The notes below the pieces were generated by a model that worked only from the letters and a program-made list of their open reading frames with translations, did no database searches and was not told where the DNA came from. From NCBI GenBank assembly GCA_947646735.1, contig CANTFK010000035.1:248001-312000 (forward strand): DNA of 64,000 bases, written 5' to 3'. Position 1 is the stretch's first letter. Each line of letters starts with the position of its first letter. Source of the stretch: Peronospora farinosa (taxonomy: Eukaryota > Oomycota > Peronosporomycetes > Peronosporales > Peronosporaceae). The translations under genes were made by a program, and so were the position numbers. Below are positions 22,659 through 33,119 of this stretch, piece by piece.

Positions 22659-23810
22659 ATGTCGACATTCCAACGTCAAGCTTCTGTTCCCTCTAACCGG
22701 ATCGCGAATTCCCACCAACCGTCGATCGCGCCCACTCCACGATCACTTGCAAGTTTTCCTGGTGGTCGGGCGAGGGTCATTCCGATCATGGATCGGGCTG
22801 CTCTGAAGGCCCAAATTGACCAACTCTACGACTGCTTGGACACCCAGCAGGACGTATTGGACAATTACGAAGCACTTTACGATGCATTGCACTCTCAAGA
22901 AACTCGCTGCGCTCGTTTGGAACGCGAGATTCAAGCTGATCGTGAATTGGCTGGAAGTTTCGCGAAATTCGTGTCATACAAGTATAATTCCTTGTGCTGC
23001 GAATTGCAAATTGCGACTCGATCGGCAGAGGAGTATCGCCAAGAATTGGAACAGATCGGCCAGCTGGAGATGGAGATCGCGGATCTGCGTTCCTCTCTAC
23101 TCGACGCCACCGCAGCTCGCCACAAGGCCGAGGAGCGTTTTCAATTTCAGCTGGCTGCCGTCCAGAACAAGCTGGCAGCTGCGCTTGATTCCGCCAAGTC
23201 GGCCAATGAACAGGCTGCTCAAGCCAAAAATTCCGAGAGCCAATTTAAGTCTCGCTACATCCAATCCCAACAGCAACTCCATGATACCCGACTTCAGCTT
23301 GACGCGATCCGGATTGAGCGCGATCAACTTGCGCAGGAAGTTAAGGATCGGAACTCTCTCTTCGCTCGTTTGTCTGGTATATTACACCAAACCGGGTCGC
23401 CGCCCTCAACGTCGTCACCAGCCGCTGCTTCTAGTGAAGTATCTCCACAACGGAACAAGCGCCAGCGAAAAATTTCTGACTCGGATCAGCCTGTGCTCAA
23501 GCGTATTCGAAGAACATCTACGTCCCCAAGTCTCCATGATTCAAGTCCCAATCATTCCCAAACCTCGGCCCGATCAAGTCTTGAAAATTCCGTAGCTTCA
23601 ACACGATCAGGTCCGGACAATTTGAGATCGAGATCGCGTTCGCCCAGATCAAGATCAAATTCCCCCGATTTTTCTGGGTCACCAACCCCAGATTCTCCCC
23701 GAATCTCTTCTTCATCTTCTAAAGATCCGAGGGATCGAATATTCGGGATGGTATGTCATGGAAGGACAATATTGGTTCCTCCACGGATCTTTCACAATAC
23801 TTATGGATAA
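22659..23810 (+). CDS. Coiled-coil/Ser-Arg-rich ORF of the palindromic element, left copy
   Basis: 383 residues from the MSTFQRQ start; an in-frame upstream extension to 22542 exists but is less likely because it overlaps the leader. Residues ~45-245 are continuous heptad-rich coiled coil (many Ala/Leu/Glu/Gln, e.g. LEREIQADRELAG). Then come a KRQRK basic cluster and a Ser/Pro/Arg/Asp-rich disordered tail with SRSPRSRS. About 95% of residues agree with the inverted copy until SSSKD (about 23725), where the two diverge; here another frame continues open (GWYVMEGQYWFLHGSF). I recognise no domain. A Gag-like first ORF of an LTR element is the best inference, because the upstream leader ends CTTCACCACA as does the gypsy gag leader at 56323. 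Confidence 0.55.
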   Translation: MSTFQRQASVPSNRIANSHQPSIAPTPRSLASFPGGRARVIPIMDRAALKAQIDQLYDCLDTQQDVLDNYEALYDALHSQETRCARLEREIQADRELAGSFAKFVSYKYNSLCCELQIATRSAEEYRQELEQIGQLEMEIADLRSSLLDATAARHKAEERFQFQLAAVQNKLAAALDSAKSANEQAAQAKNSESQFKSRYIQSQQQLHDTRLQLDAIRIERDQLAQEVKDRNSLFARLSGILHQTGSPPSTSSPAAASSEVSPQRNKRQRKISDSDQPVLKRIRRTSTSPSLHDSSPNHSQTSARSSLENSVASTRSGPDNLRSRSRSPRSRSNSPDFSGSPTPDSPRISSSSSKDPRDRIFGMVCHGRTILVPPRIFHNTYG

Positions 23811-24415
23811 TGCGGTGATCAGATTAGGTATGTTGGTCCGATTAGTGGGCAAACCAGGATACCATATCCTGACCTCGTTAGGGGGGAAATCGGGTCCAGT
23901 AAAATGTCCAGATCACATAGACCATCAATGATGCCTTGACGAATCATGCTAAGCACTTTTTTTACACATGGGACCTGATCGTGATCGCCGTTGTTTTCTC
24001 TCTTGAGCCAATGTGGCCAAGGCAGGATCGGATCGACGGTGTTGGGCCAATATCGGCAGAAAATGTGTCGCCTCCCAGACTGCCTGGCAATGACGAACTT
24101 TGAAATCGTTATACAAGCGTACCAATTCTTGGAACCATCCAGTACACTCGAAAGAGATCGGATCGACCAGTTGTTCATACAGCAGCCAGGGCTGGCGAGC
24201 GTATAATTGGCTGATCTGAGAAGAGGTGATCAACCCGGATGACCACTCGGAATCACTAGGTTTCTGGAGTTTTCCAGATGGAGCAGGGAATATGTAACCC
24301 CTAGGTTTCGAATAATGGTGGAAGAGTGTATCCAGATCCAATTCTTGAAATGCACAACAAGCTGATTCTGCGAGCGGACCAAGGAAGCGTATCGGATGAC
24401 GATCGAGGGACTCGA
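23811..24415 (-). other. Centre of the palindrome with second-frame coding sequence
   Basis: Minus strand 24419-23949 is open for about 157 codons (VIESLDRHPIRFLGPLAESA ... SFECTGWFQELVRLYNDF) and overlaps the end of the right-hand ORF in another frame, as if joined by a frameshift or an intron ending TTCCAG at about 24431. A further shift leads into VLSMIRQGIIDGL near 23950. No domain is recognised; it could be the C-terminal part of the element protein. Confidence 0.4.
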
Positions 24416-25840
24416 TCACGATAACCTGGAATCCAAAGATCGCGAGAGATTGTGGTATCGGGGAGATCCAAGAATTCCTCCGCTGTCATCAATTAATTGC
24501 AAGGGAATTCGAGGTTCGCTGTCGATACTGAGGCTATCCTCAGATTCACTGGAGGGTTCGCCAAATAAATCGGTCATCGACACTCGTGTCGGAGTTTTAT
24601 GAGGGGACGTAACTGGACTAGGTGAGTCCACCACGATCGGTGAAGAAGGTGGAAATACCGGAGACCGAGCCACAGTGCGTCGTCGAGAAGCCGATCGAGA
24701 AGAGGATAACGCAGCCAGCAGAGAGTCGTCCGTCTGATCTGAACCATACCCAAAAGGATCTTCTTCACTCGAATCTTTAGAAGATGAAGGAGAGGTTCGG
24801 GGAGGATCTGGGGTTGGTGACCCAGAAAAATCGGGGGAATTTGATCTTGATCTGGGCGAATGCGATCTCGATCTCGAATTGTCTGGACCTGATTGTGTTG
24901 AAGCTATGGAATTTTCAAGACTTGATCGGGCCGAGGTTGGGGAATGGTTGGGACTTGAATCATGGAGACTTGGGGACGTAGATGTTCTTCGAATACGCTT
25001 GAGCACAGGCTGATCCGAGTCAGAAAGTTTTCGCTGGCGCTTGTTCCGCTGTGGAGGTACTTCACTAGAAGCAGCGGCTGGTGACGACGTTGAGGGAGGC
25101 GACCCGGTTTGGTGTAATATACCAGACAAACGAGCGAAGAGAGAATTCCGATCCTTAACTTCCTGCGCAAGTTGATCGCGCTCAATCCGGATCGCGTCAA
25201 GCTGAAGTCGGGTATCATGGAGTTGCTGTTTGGATTGGATGTAGCGAGACTTAAATTGGCTCTCGGAATTTTTGGCTTGAGCAGCCTGTTCATTGGCCGA
25301 CTTGGCGGAATCAAGCGCAGCTGCCAGCTTGTTCTGAACGGCAGCCAGCTGGAATTGAAAACGCTCTTCGGCCTTGTGGCGAGCTGCGGTGGCGTCGAGT
25401 AGAGAGGAACGCAGATCCGCGATCTCCATCTCCAGCTGGCCGATCTGTTCCAATTCTTGGCGATACTCCTCTGCCGATCGAGTCGCAATTTGCAATTCGC
25501 AGCACAAGGAATTATACTTGTATGACACGAATTTCGCGAAACTTCCAGCCAATTCACGATCAGCTTGAATCTCGCGTTCCAAACGAGCGCAGCGAGTTTC
25601 TTGGGAGTGCAATGCATCGTAAAGTGCTTCGTAATTGTCCAATACGTCCTGCTGGGTGTCCAAGCAGTCGTAGAGTTGGTCAATTTGGGCCTTCAGAGCA
25701 GCCCGATCCATGGTCGGAATGGCCCTCGCCCGACCACCAGGAAAACTTGCAAGCGATCGTGGAGTGGGCGCGATCGACGGTTGGTGGGAATTCGTGATCC
25801 GGTTAGATGGAGCAGAAGCTTGACGTTGGAATGTCGACAT
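24416..25840 (-). CDS. Coiled-coil/Ser-Arg-rich ORF of the palindromic element, right copy
   Basis: 474 residues from MSTFQRQ at 25840, the inverted near-duplicate of 22659-23810 with about 15 substitutions in the shared 355 residues. Beyond the shared region it carries the fuller tail: an acidic segment (SSEEDPFGYGSDQTDD), an SSSRSASRRR basic block, VSMTDLFGEPSSESED, and an end at DSRLS. The coding frame is intact in both copies, and differences are spread over conservative changes. The function is unknown; Gag-like is inferred, not shown. Confidence 0.55.
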   Translation of the reverse strand: MSTFQRQASAPSNRITNSHQPSIAPTPRSLASFPGGRARAIPTMDRAALKAQIDQLYDCLDTQQDVLDNYEALYDALHSQETRCARLEREIQADRELAGSFAKFVSYKYNSLCCELQIATRSAEEYRQELEQIGQLEMEIADLRSSLLDATAARHKAEERFQFQLAAVQNKLAAALDSAKSANEQAAQAKNSESQFKSRYIQSKQQLHDTRLQLDAIRIERDQLAQEVKDRNSLFARLSGILHQTGSPPSTSSPAAASSEVPPQRNKRQRKLSDSDQPVLKRIRRTSTSPSLHDSSPNHSPTSARSSLENSIASTQSGPDNSRSRSHSPRSRSNSPDFSGSPTPDPPRTSPSSSKDSSEEDPFGYGSDQTDDSLLAALSSSRSASRRRTVARSPVFPPSSPIVVDSPSPVTSPHKTPTRVSMTDLFGEPSSESEDSLSIDSEPRIPLQLIDDSGGILGSPRYHNLSRSLDSRLS

Positions 25841-25924
25841 GTTGAGAACGGGAATTTGAGCGAAGGAATAGAATATGCACGGATACACCAGCACTGTATG
25901 CCGGTGATCAGCGCAGGGGACGGC

Positions 25925-26320
25925 TGTGGTGAAGTCGATCAAGAAAAATTTGATCAACGATATCGAAAGTGATCATAATGTGGACCACTTACACGGCCGG
26001 AAGTCATATCCTATGGATTATACTTGGCTATTGTATGGGAGCGATCAAGATCTATCGATGAATGATCGCATAGTTTATACTTGGCTATTGTATTGGAATG
26101 ACAGCTTATCTGGATCGATCATGTGATGGCCACGGTTGGCCGAGGATTACGCGGCTGTGATGACGATCAGGGTGGGAGATCGCTCGATCGCAATCGTCGA
26201 TCGTGATCAGCAAGTGTGATCATCGATCGTGATCAACAAGTGTGATCGACGATCGTGATCAACAAGTGTGATCGCCGATCGTGATCAACAAAGCGTGATC
26301 GACGACTGTGATCACCAACG
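25925..26320 (-). repeat. Third, inverted copy of the 395-bp repeat
   Basis: On the minus strand, CTTCACCACA at 25934-25925 and the upstream leader (e.g. GATAAGCTGTCATTCCAATA-type sequence, GGCCAACCGTGGCCATCAC) match the two direct repeats, with more differences than they show between themselves. It stands in the correct position to be the leader of the right-hand ORF. Confidence 0.65.
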
Positions 26321-26750
26321 TGTGATCGACGATCGTGATCAACAAGTGTGATCATCGATCGTGATCAACAACCGTGATCGTCGATCGTGATCAACAAGTG
26401 TGATCATCGATCGTGATCAACAACTGTGATTGTCGATCGTGATCAACAACTGTGATCGTCGATCGTGATCAACAAGTGTGATCATCGATCGTGATCAACA
26501 ACCGTGATCGTCGATCGTGATCAACAACTGTGATCATCGATCGTGATCAACAACCGTGATCGTCGATCGTGATCAACAACTGTGATCATCGATCGTGATC
26601 AACAACCGTGATCGTCGATCGTGATCAACAAATGTGATCATCGATCGTGATCAACAACCGTGATCGTCGATCGTGATCAACAAGTGTGATCACGATCGTC
26701 GATCACGTTCGGCGACCACAATTGTTGATCACGATCGTCGATCACAGTTG
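26200..26750. repeat. GATC-rich palindromic satellite array
   Basis: About two dozen units of roughly 24 nt built from GTGATCRTCGATCGTGATCA plus a CAAC/CAAG spacer. Units alternate TCGTCGATCGTG and TCATCGATCGTG, many of them self-complementary (CGATCG, TGATCA). Shorter stretches of the same motif occur at 22168-22260. Confidence 0.85.
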
Positions 26751-26751
26751 G

Positions 26752-27146
26752 TGATCGTCGATCACGCTTGTTGATCATGATCGATGATCACGCTTGTTGA
26801 TCACGATCGATGATCACACTTGTCGATTACAATCGGTGATCACATGTCCATCACGACCATGTGAATCGCATAGTAAGATTGCGATCGAGCGATCTTCCAC
26901 CCTGATCGTCATCACAGCCGCGTAATCCTCGGCCAACCGTGGCCATCACATGATCGATCCAGATAAACTGTCATTCCAATAGAATAGCCAAGTATAAACT
27001 ATGCGATCATTCATCGATAAATCTTGATCGCTCCAATACAATAGCCAAGTATAATCCATAGAATATGATTCCCGCCATGTAAGTGGTCCACATTATGATC
27101 ACTTTCGATATCGTTGATCAAACTTTTCTTGATCGACTTCACCACA
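26752..27146 (+). repeat. Right 395-bp terminal direct repeat of the palindromic element
   Basis: Same orientation and length as 22180-22574, ending CTTCACCACA, after which the sequence changes to unrelated flank beginning ATCG. No ORF follows it, consistent with a 3' LTR. Confidence 0.7.
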
Positions 27147-27883
27147 ATCGCATCCTGTGGTGGCTACCAAAATTGTGCTTTCATCGCCTTCCGTCCGACG
27201 TAAATTATTGCAGTAAACGCAACAAGTACGTCTCGGGGTACGGCCACCACTGCATCTACCTCAACAGGTACATTAGCACGCACAACCATTCAATCTTTGT
27301 CAGTCTGCTGCCGTGGTAGATCCTACTTTAGCTCACCCAGCAGATCATCTCAGGTTTACGCCATCTCGCGCCTGCTTGCCGTGAGACAAGACAGCGACCT
27401 ATATGATCGAGCTGCATTTTGCTGTGTGTGCAATGCACATCTAGGAAAGTCGGAAATATATGCATCATTCGTCTCGTAGCATAGTCTCTTGCCATCTTTA
27501 GCCGTGACCTTAAGCATATAAAATTCTTAGAAGTCTGATTGGCAACATGCATCATCGTGTGAAGTCGTACGCACATCCAAGATTTTTCGAATTATTGTAT
27601 TACGCTCATGCTTTTCGTATCGTCGTCGAATTGTCCTAGAATCAGATGGGCGTGCCAGGCTCAGGTTGCTCAGTTGTAATATTGCTATTTTTCAAAGTCA
27701 AAAATAATAATTTGCGAATCAAAACTGTAGGTGCTTTTCCTCCTATTAGCAGTATGAGTATATGAAGGTTTGTAGAGAATAGAAAATTTATGTACATGTT
27801 CGTGTGCTACACCATAAATTGTGCCCTTTATCTGATTGGTTGTAAATCTTCCTTCCATCTAGCTTTGTAGCTGCTCAGCGGAC
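27147..27883. other. Intergenic stretch, no gene seen
   Basis: About 740 nt between the palindromic element and the karyopherin gene. ORFs are under 85 codons and have no recognised domain. The right end must contain the karyopherin promoter. Confidence 0.45.
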
Positions 27884-30800
27884 ATGGCGGAGAATCCGCT
27901 CCTAATGGTTCTAAGAGCCATTCAGACACTCTATGGCATGGTACGTTACCTTGCAATGCTAACTGTGTAAATTGCACGTCATAACGCCTTCTATAACCTT
28001 CATAATTCTTGTATCAAATTTGACACTCTTATCTTGTTATCAATCCAGGAAGGAACGACGCGACAGCGAGAAGCCAATGAGTTTCTAAACAATTTTGCTG
28101 CTTCAGACACAGCGTGGAGTGTAGGGTTGCAGCTGTTACAGGACGAGACGTTGGCGTTACCTCCAGAAGCTCTTTTCTTTGCTGCCAACATGTTGCACAA
28201 TAAGGCACGTAAAGAGTGGGTCCGGCTATCTGGAGAGCAAAAGGCAGGCCTAAAATCGTCGTTTCAGACGGTGATACAAGTACTTCAAAGTGGCTCCAGA
28301 TTGGATTATCACCAGGGACCACTTGCCAGCAAACTTTGTGCTATTTATGCAGTAGCTATGATCTCGTCCCCAGATGAGTGCAAGTCGCTGTTATTGCAAT
28401 TGCTGACAAGTTGCTCAGCAAGAGGTGATGCAGGAGAAATTGCTTTTTTGCTGGCCTTCTCACGCTGTGTCTGTGAGGAAATGGAGGAAGCTGAGCTAGC
28501 ATTTGTAGCCAAGGACGCGATGGAAATGCACCTCTCTGTTCTAAGCGGAGATTTGGTCGCTCTTATCGGCAAGATTGTTGTCATATGTGAAGACCAGGAT
28601 ACTCGTGTAGCTTCTCTTCATGGTGAGGCTTTTGCGTGCTTAAATGTGTGGGTCAGACGGGCAGGGCTTTCGCTGGCGTCGCTGTACTCTTCGGACAAGG
28701 CCGTATTGCTGGCTCTATTGGACGCACTGCAGACCAAATCACGACATTTGCAGGCATGTGCTGACATACTTACGAAACTTATCATGGTGGCATCATATCC
28801 GACTCCAGCTCAGTTGGAAATGACACTGCTGGTTGTGGCAGAAGGGCTTCTCAAAACGCGTGCTGCATGCGAAAGCGCTATTGGCGCTGAAGAAGAGGGT
28901 ATTTGTCATGCTCTTACAGATGTTATCTCAACGTTTTGTGAAACGTATGCGGACTGGATTGTAGAAGGAGAACATCCCGAGAAAGCGACAGCTTTGGGTG
29001 AACTTATGCTGTATCTTGGTTCACAACCGCGTCGTCAAATCGCGTCACTTACTCTTGAGTTTTGGATGGTCGTTCAGGACGAGCCTGTCGCCTCACGATC
29101 ACAGTTTTACAAGCACGATGCCTTCATGCATCTTTTTGATGTCATGCTTAAACAGTGCTCCTTTCCGTCAGGAAACATCGAGGAAATGGACGAACTTGAG
29201 CACAACGACCTCAATGCTTTCCGAAGTGGCTTTCAGGGTGTCTCCAATGCTTTTATAGCAATTTTTTCGCTGCTTAAGGTAGAATACCTTGCTCGTCTAC
29301 TTCCTGTCCTCTCATCAGCGTCGAGCGGGTGGCAAAGTGTTGAAGTTGCTCTATTTGCTGTCTCGACGGTGTCGGATGAAATCAAGAAGATGTTGCCTAG
29401 TACCTCTGCTAGCGCTCTGCACCAGGCTGAATTAGAAAGCATGATTTCGCAAATGTTGCAAGCAATATTGGTCTCGACAGCAAGTGCGCATCCTTTAGTA
29501 ATCAAAACGGCTTCTCGTCTGCTGGGTCAGTTTGCTGGTTGGATCAACGATAGGGCCGTAGCTGCTCGCGCATTTGACACGATTGAAGCTGTTCTCCAGT
29601 ATCTGACAGGTGCGCTTGGGCTTGACTCAAGTTGTACAAATGCTGCTAAAAGTTTTATGCAAGTAGCAACGAATTGCACGAGCTGTCTTATTGAAATGCA
29701 ACCGAGCTTTCTCGTGGCTAGCGTGCAACATTTTGGTGGTGCTTCTGGTCAAAACGTCATGCCGATAGAGGGTCGATTATTGGTTGTTGAGGGGATCATA
29801 CGTGTTGCTGCAGTCTCTACGAACTGCTCCGTGATTTTGCAGACCGTACTAAACGATTCACTATCTCGTCTAGACCAAGTGCTAGTAGCGACGGGATCTG
29901 ATCACGTGGTTTTGTCTACCCTAGTATGCAACGAACTTCACGTGCTTGGTAAGGTGATACGGTTTTTAGATGCTCCAGACGATGCAGCTGGAGGAAAGGC
30001 TGTCACGGCATGGGCTGTTCAGCAGATTTGGTCTCATTTGGATCCGATTGCACCACGGTTTGAGATGGATGAAGCAGTAATGACTGCTCTGTTCGAGCTG
30101 TATGGGTGGTGTCTGCGCAGCGTGCGAGACAACATGGCGCCACAACTTGGAGGGATAGCTACTTTAATCGTGAGAGTATTCGAAGAGCGGCACTTTGTGG
30201 CTCCGCTCGAGTGTGCATCTGTTGCTGTTGATGTCTTTGGAAAGAATGCAAATGCCGAGATTGTTGATAGTTTCCGAGGACTTATGGGAGCATTGAGTCG
30301 GTCAGCCTTTCGATTCTTCACAACCCATTCGTTGGCCGAGTCGCCAGAGGTGTTGCGATCGTTTTTTGAGCTGGCGTACCGCTTCTTGCTGTTCTGCCCA
30401 GCAGCCGTGCTCACTGCAGCCGAGTTTCCCGTGCTTATCGAGCTTAGTCTGGCCTGTCTGAGCAACCAGGAGCGTGTATCAACGAATGCGGTCCTCATGT
30501 TTCTTACATTTCTGCTGAGCGAGAGCACCAACAAACTGGCGCCGTTTACAGCAGTGATTAACGCCATTGTACTGGATGTTGGCCAAACGGAAAAGTGGCT
30601 TGACAGCCTCATTGGTGCTCTAGCCTCAAAGAGTCCTAGTGCTCTCTATGAGTCGCTATCCAAGCTATTGTACGCGCTACTAACAGGCTTCACTAGCAAC
30701 GAGCGCGTGCGGGCGACGCTAATGCAGTCTTTGACCCGTGATGCGCTGGGTGTAGCAGTGCTTCAACCTACAGACCGACAACAGGTGCTGCTCTCATGGC

Positions 30801-30928
30801 TGTCCCTGGCTGCTGAGCCTTCACGCTACTCCGAGCGGCGCTTTCGTGGTTTGTGCTCTGACTTCGCCAAGGTTTGCCGCAAACAATTGACGGCCGATAC
30901 ACTTCACTCTTTTGAGCTGCCCAACTAG
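27884..30928 (+). CDS. Importin-beta family karyopherin, transportin-3/importin-13 type
   Basis: Nuclear transport receptor; animal TNPO3 imports SR proteins and importin-13 carries several cargos. Exons are 27884-27940 and 28049-30928, and the 108-nt intron starts GTACGT. The product is 978 residues, close to the family length. The short first exon (MAENPLLMVLRAIQTLYG) supplies the first HEAT helix; the second continues with REANEFLNNFAASDTAWSV, the importin-beta N-terminal helix pair, then an Xpo1-like segment around residues 100-250 and alpha-helical repeats throughout. No membrane or catalytic motif is present. Without an alignment the choice between TNPO3 and IPO13 is uncertain. Confidence 0.82.
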
Positions 30929-31162
30929 AATAGATCAAATCATCACAATTAGCGAGCTTCAAGAAATCCATGCACAATGTCACATGTATTGGCTTCTGGT
31001 CATGTCAGCATTGTAAGACGAATACTCCTGAGCCAGGCGTGATGCAACTTCTTGCAAAAAAGCACATCAACGACAGCAGTACGTTTCAATCAGATCAGCT
31101 CTCCAATCTAGATCAATAGCACCAAAACACGTTAACCAGACGTCTACCCCAGTCATTCAATA

Positions 31163-31965
31163 TTAATGCACATAGCAACGTACGATCGGGTACTTTCCGT
31201 AGTAAAACTCTTTCGTCTCGACCAGTTCCTTCATCTGTTCCTCATTAAAACCCGAGATATCATCATTGATCTCCTATTATGTGAAGAGCAAATAAAAAAG
31301 AATGACCAATACCATGTCAACCTTCTAATAAAATCTCCTCGTCAAAAAAATCAGCATCTCCGTACCTCCTTGTCGAGCGAGCCCAGTGCTAGAGCACGCG
31401 TACAGGCCTAGACATAAAAAAACACACAATGTTACATTTTATGCAATAAAATCCCCCCTCAATTAAGCCTTATTTTAGACTGTACCGTTCCAGCAAATAG
31501 GTTGTAGGACTTTCCCTTGCCATAAAAATTGGCACCTGTCGTCACGTCCAGCACCTTTTATGCAACAACCAAAAACAGATCGTCAATGCGGAACCGTTCT
31601 TTTTATGAACGCGACACTTTCAAACCTCATACTTTGCCACCAACTGCAAGGAGGATGGGCTTTTCTTCGTCCGACCCGTCAAATCTGATATAACCACAAC
31701 CCTACGTTAGTACCATCGAGCAGGTATACATGTTCCATGTATACTATACGCACAGACGTAGCTCGTCCAGCGTAAACTTGGGCAGCTCTTCGGCCTCTGC
31801 CACCGCTTCGTTCTCGGCACCTTTACCGCTCAACAGCATGGAAAAGGGGTAAGGGCAGCTATACCCATTGTTGATAAGGTGATGCTCGATTTGCGGCCAA
31901 GCTAACGCTATGATTGCCACGATCAGCGCCACACCAAACAGGAAGAAGCGTCCAAGACCTGCCAT
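31163..31965 (-). CDS. MAPR-family membrane heme protein (cytochrome b5-like heme/steroid-binding)
   Basis: Relative of PGRMC/Dap1: an ER-membrane, heme-binding activator of P450s and sterol synthesis in animals and fungi. Five exons were read on the minus strand: 31965-31754, 31684-31633, 31554-31486, 31407-31366 and 31273-31163. They total 161 residues, all introns are GT-AG and the frame closes. One N-terminal TM segment (FFLFGVALIVAIIALAW) is followed by the domain: FTLDELRLFDGSD, ILLAVGGKVLDVT, FYGKGKSYNLFAGT, TRALALGSLD and EEQMKELVETKEFYYGKYP. The Tyr/Lys positions used for heme by MAPR proteins appear present. It is divergent from the hydratase gene with 168 nt between starts. Confidence 0.88.
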
Positions 31966-32133
31966 GTATGTTTAATTCTGCCGTTTGTCATGTAGTCTGA
32001 AGGTGTTCCGATGGGACGACCAAATGTATAAAACCTCATTTTCGTGTGGTTTCCACTGTCTTGAAATGATGTGACCATTCACTGATTTATTAACATGAAA
32101 CTTTAATTTTCAAATATTGCAATTGACAAACAA
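31966..32133. promoter_or_regulatory. Compact divergent promoter (MAPR / hydratase 2)
   Basis: Only 168 nt separate the two opposed ATGs. It is A/T-rich near the plus start. The role is inferred from layout. Confidence 0.45.
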
Positions 32134-33109
32134 ATGAGTGTGAACGTCACCAAGATCCTGAACAGCCCCGAGGTGATATATAGAGCAAGTTACAATCAGC
32201 GTGACTTGATACTTTATGCTGTGGGTATTGGCGAATCAGCACTTCAATTTACGTACGAGTATGATGACACTTTCGCTGCTTTTCCTCTCTACTTCGTGTG
32301 TTTGCCATTCAAAGGCCAGTCGCAAGATATCGTGCCTTTTCCACCCGAGACATTCCTTGCAATGCCTGATGGACTGCCGAGCTTTAATCCAGCTATGATT
32401 CTACATGGTGAACAGTCTGTAGAAATTCTACGGCCATTAGATCCCATGGGTGGCACTTTGACAAGCAAGACAAAAGTCATTTCTTTCTATGATAAAGGCA
32501 AAGGCACACTCATGGAGACGCAGACAGAGTTTGAAGATGAAAATGGACCAGTTGCGAAGCTTGTTAGTGGGTCTTTTATTCGTGGCCTTACGGGCTACGA
32601 GGGGAGCAATGGGCGCAAACTCCCAGCTCGTGTGCAAATCCCTAAGCGTCAGCCGGACTTTGACGACGAATTCAAGACGTCGGTCTATCAAGCACAAATT
32701 TACCGTCTTTCAGGGTACGTCAATACTGCTGGTTTGTTGATGAGGTACACATGGTGACTAATAGGAGGTTTTATTGATCTTGTGCTGCAGTGACTACAAC
32801 CCATTGCATATTGATCCGGAGATTGCGACGAGTGTAGGCTTTCAACAGCCCATTCTGCATGGTTTGTGCTCCATGGGCGTGGCTAGTCGCGCGTTGTACA
32901 AACAGTTTTGTGGCGGCGATGCAAGACGCTTTAAATTCATTCGTGTTCGCTTCTCAAGTCCGTGTTATCCAGGAGAGACAATCCAGACTAGAATGTGGCA
33001 GGAAGGAAGTGGACAAGTGCTATTCCAGGCCGTGGTCAAAGAGCGCGGAGTCGTGATTATCGACGGTGGCGAATTCCTTTTCGACCAAAACACGTCGTCA
33101 CGATTGTAA
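32134..33109 (+). CDS. Peroxisomal (R)-specific enoyl-CoA hydratase 2 (MaoC-like)
   Basis: Hydrates trans-2-enoyl-CoA to (R)-3-hydroxyacyl-CoA in peroxisomal beta-oxidation, like the hydratase domain of the multifunctional enzyme MFE-2. Exons are 32134-32714 and 32791-33109; 299 residues. The active-site signature YRLSGDYNPLHIDP is created exactly across the splice junction; catalytic Asp195 and His200 are present. An N-terminal inactive hot-dog half (with YAVGIGE, the usual start of this family) precedes the catalytic half. The C-terminus is SRL, a PTS1 peroxisomal signal. It is a stand-alone hydratase, not fused to dehydrogenase or SCP2 domains. Confidence 0.94.
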
Positions 33110-33119
33110 GTCGTGATTT

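Noticed and set aside
22816..23595. Second-frame 259-codon ORF overlapping the left coiled-coil ORF (also 25683-24904)
   Set aside because: Its presence in both copies follows from their near identity; the composition (Trp/Arg/Ser/Pro) is not protein-like, and the main frame has the coiled-coil signal.
23080..23700. SR-type splicing factor
   Set aside because: SRSPRSRS stretches are present but there is no RRM, and the protein lies in a repeated element with a long coiled coil.
26200..26750. CRISPR-like repeat array
   Set aside because: Units are contiguous palindromic satellite with only 4-nt spacers, no unique spacers and no cas genes; the genome is eukaryotic.
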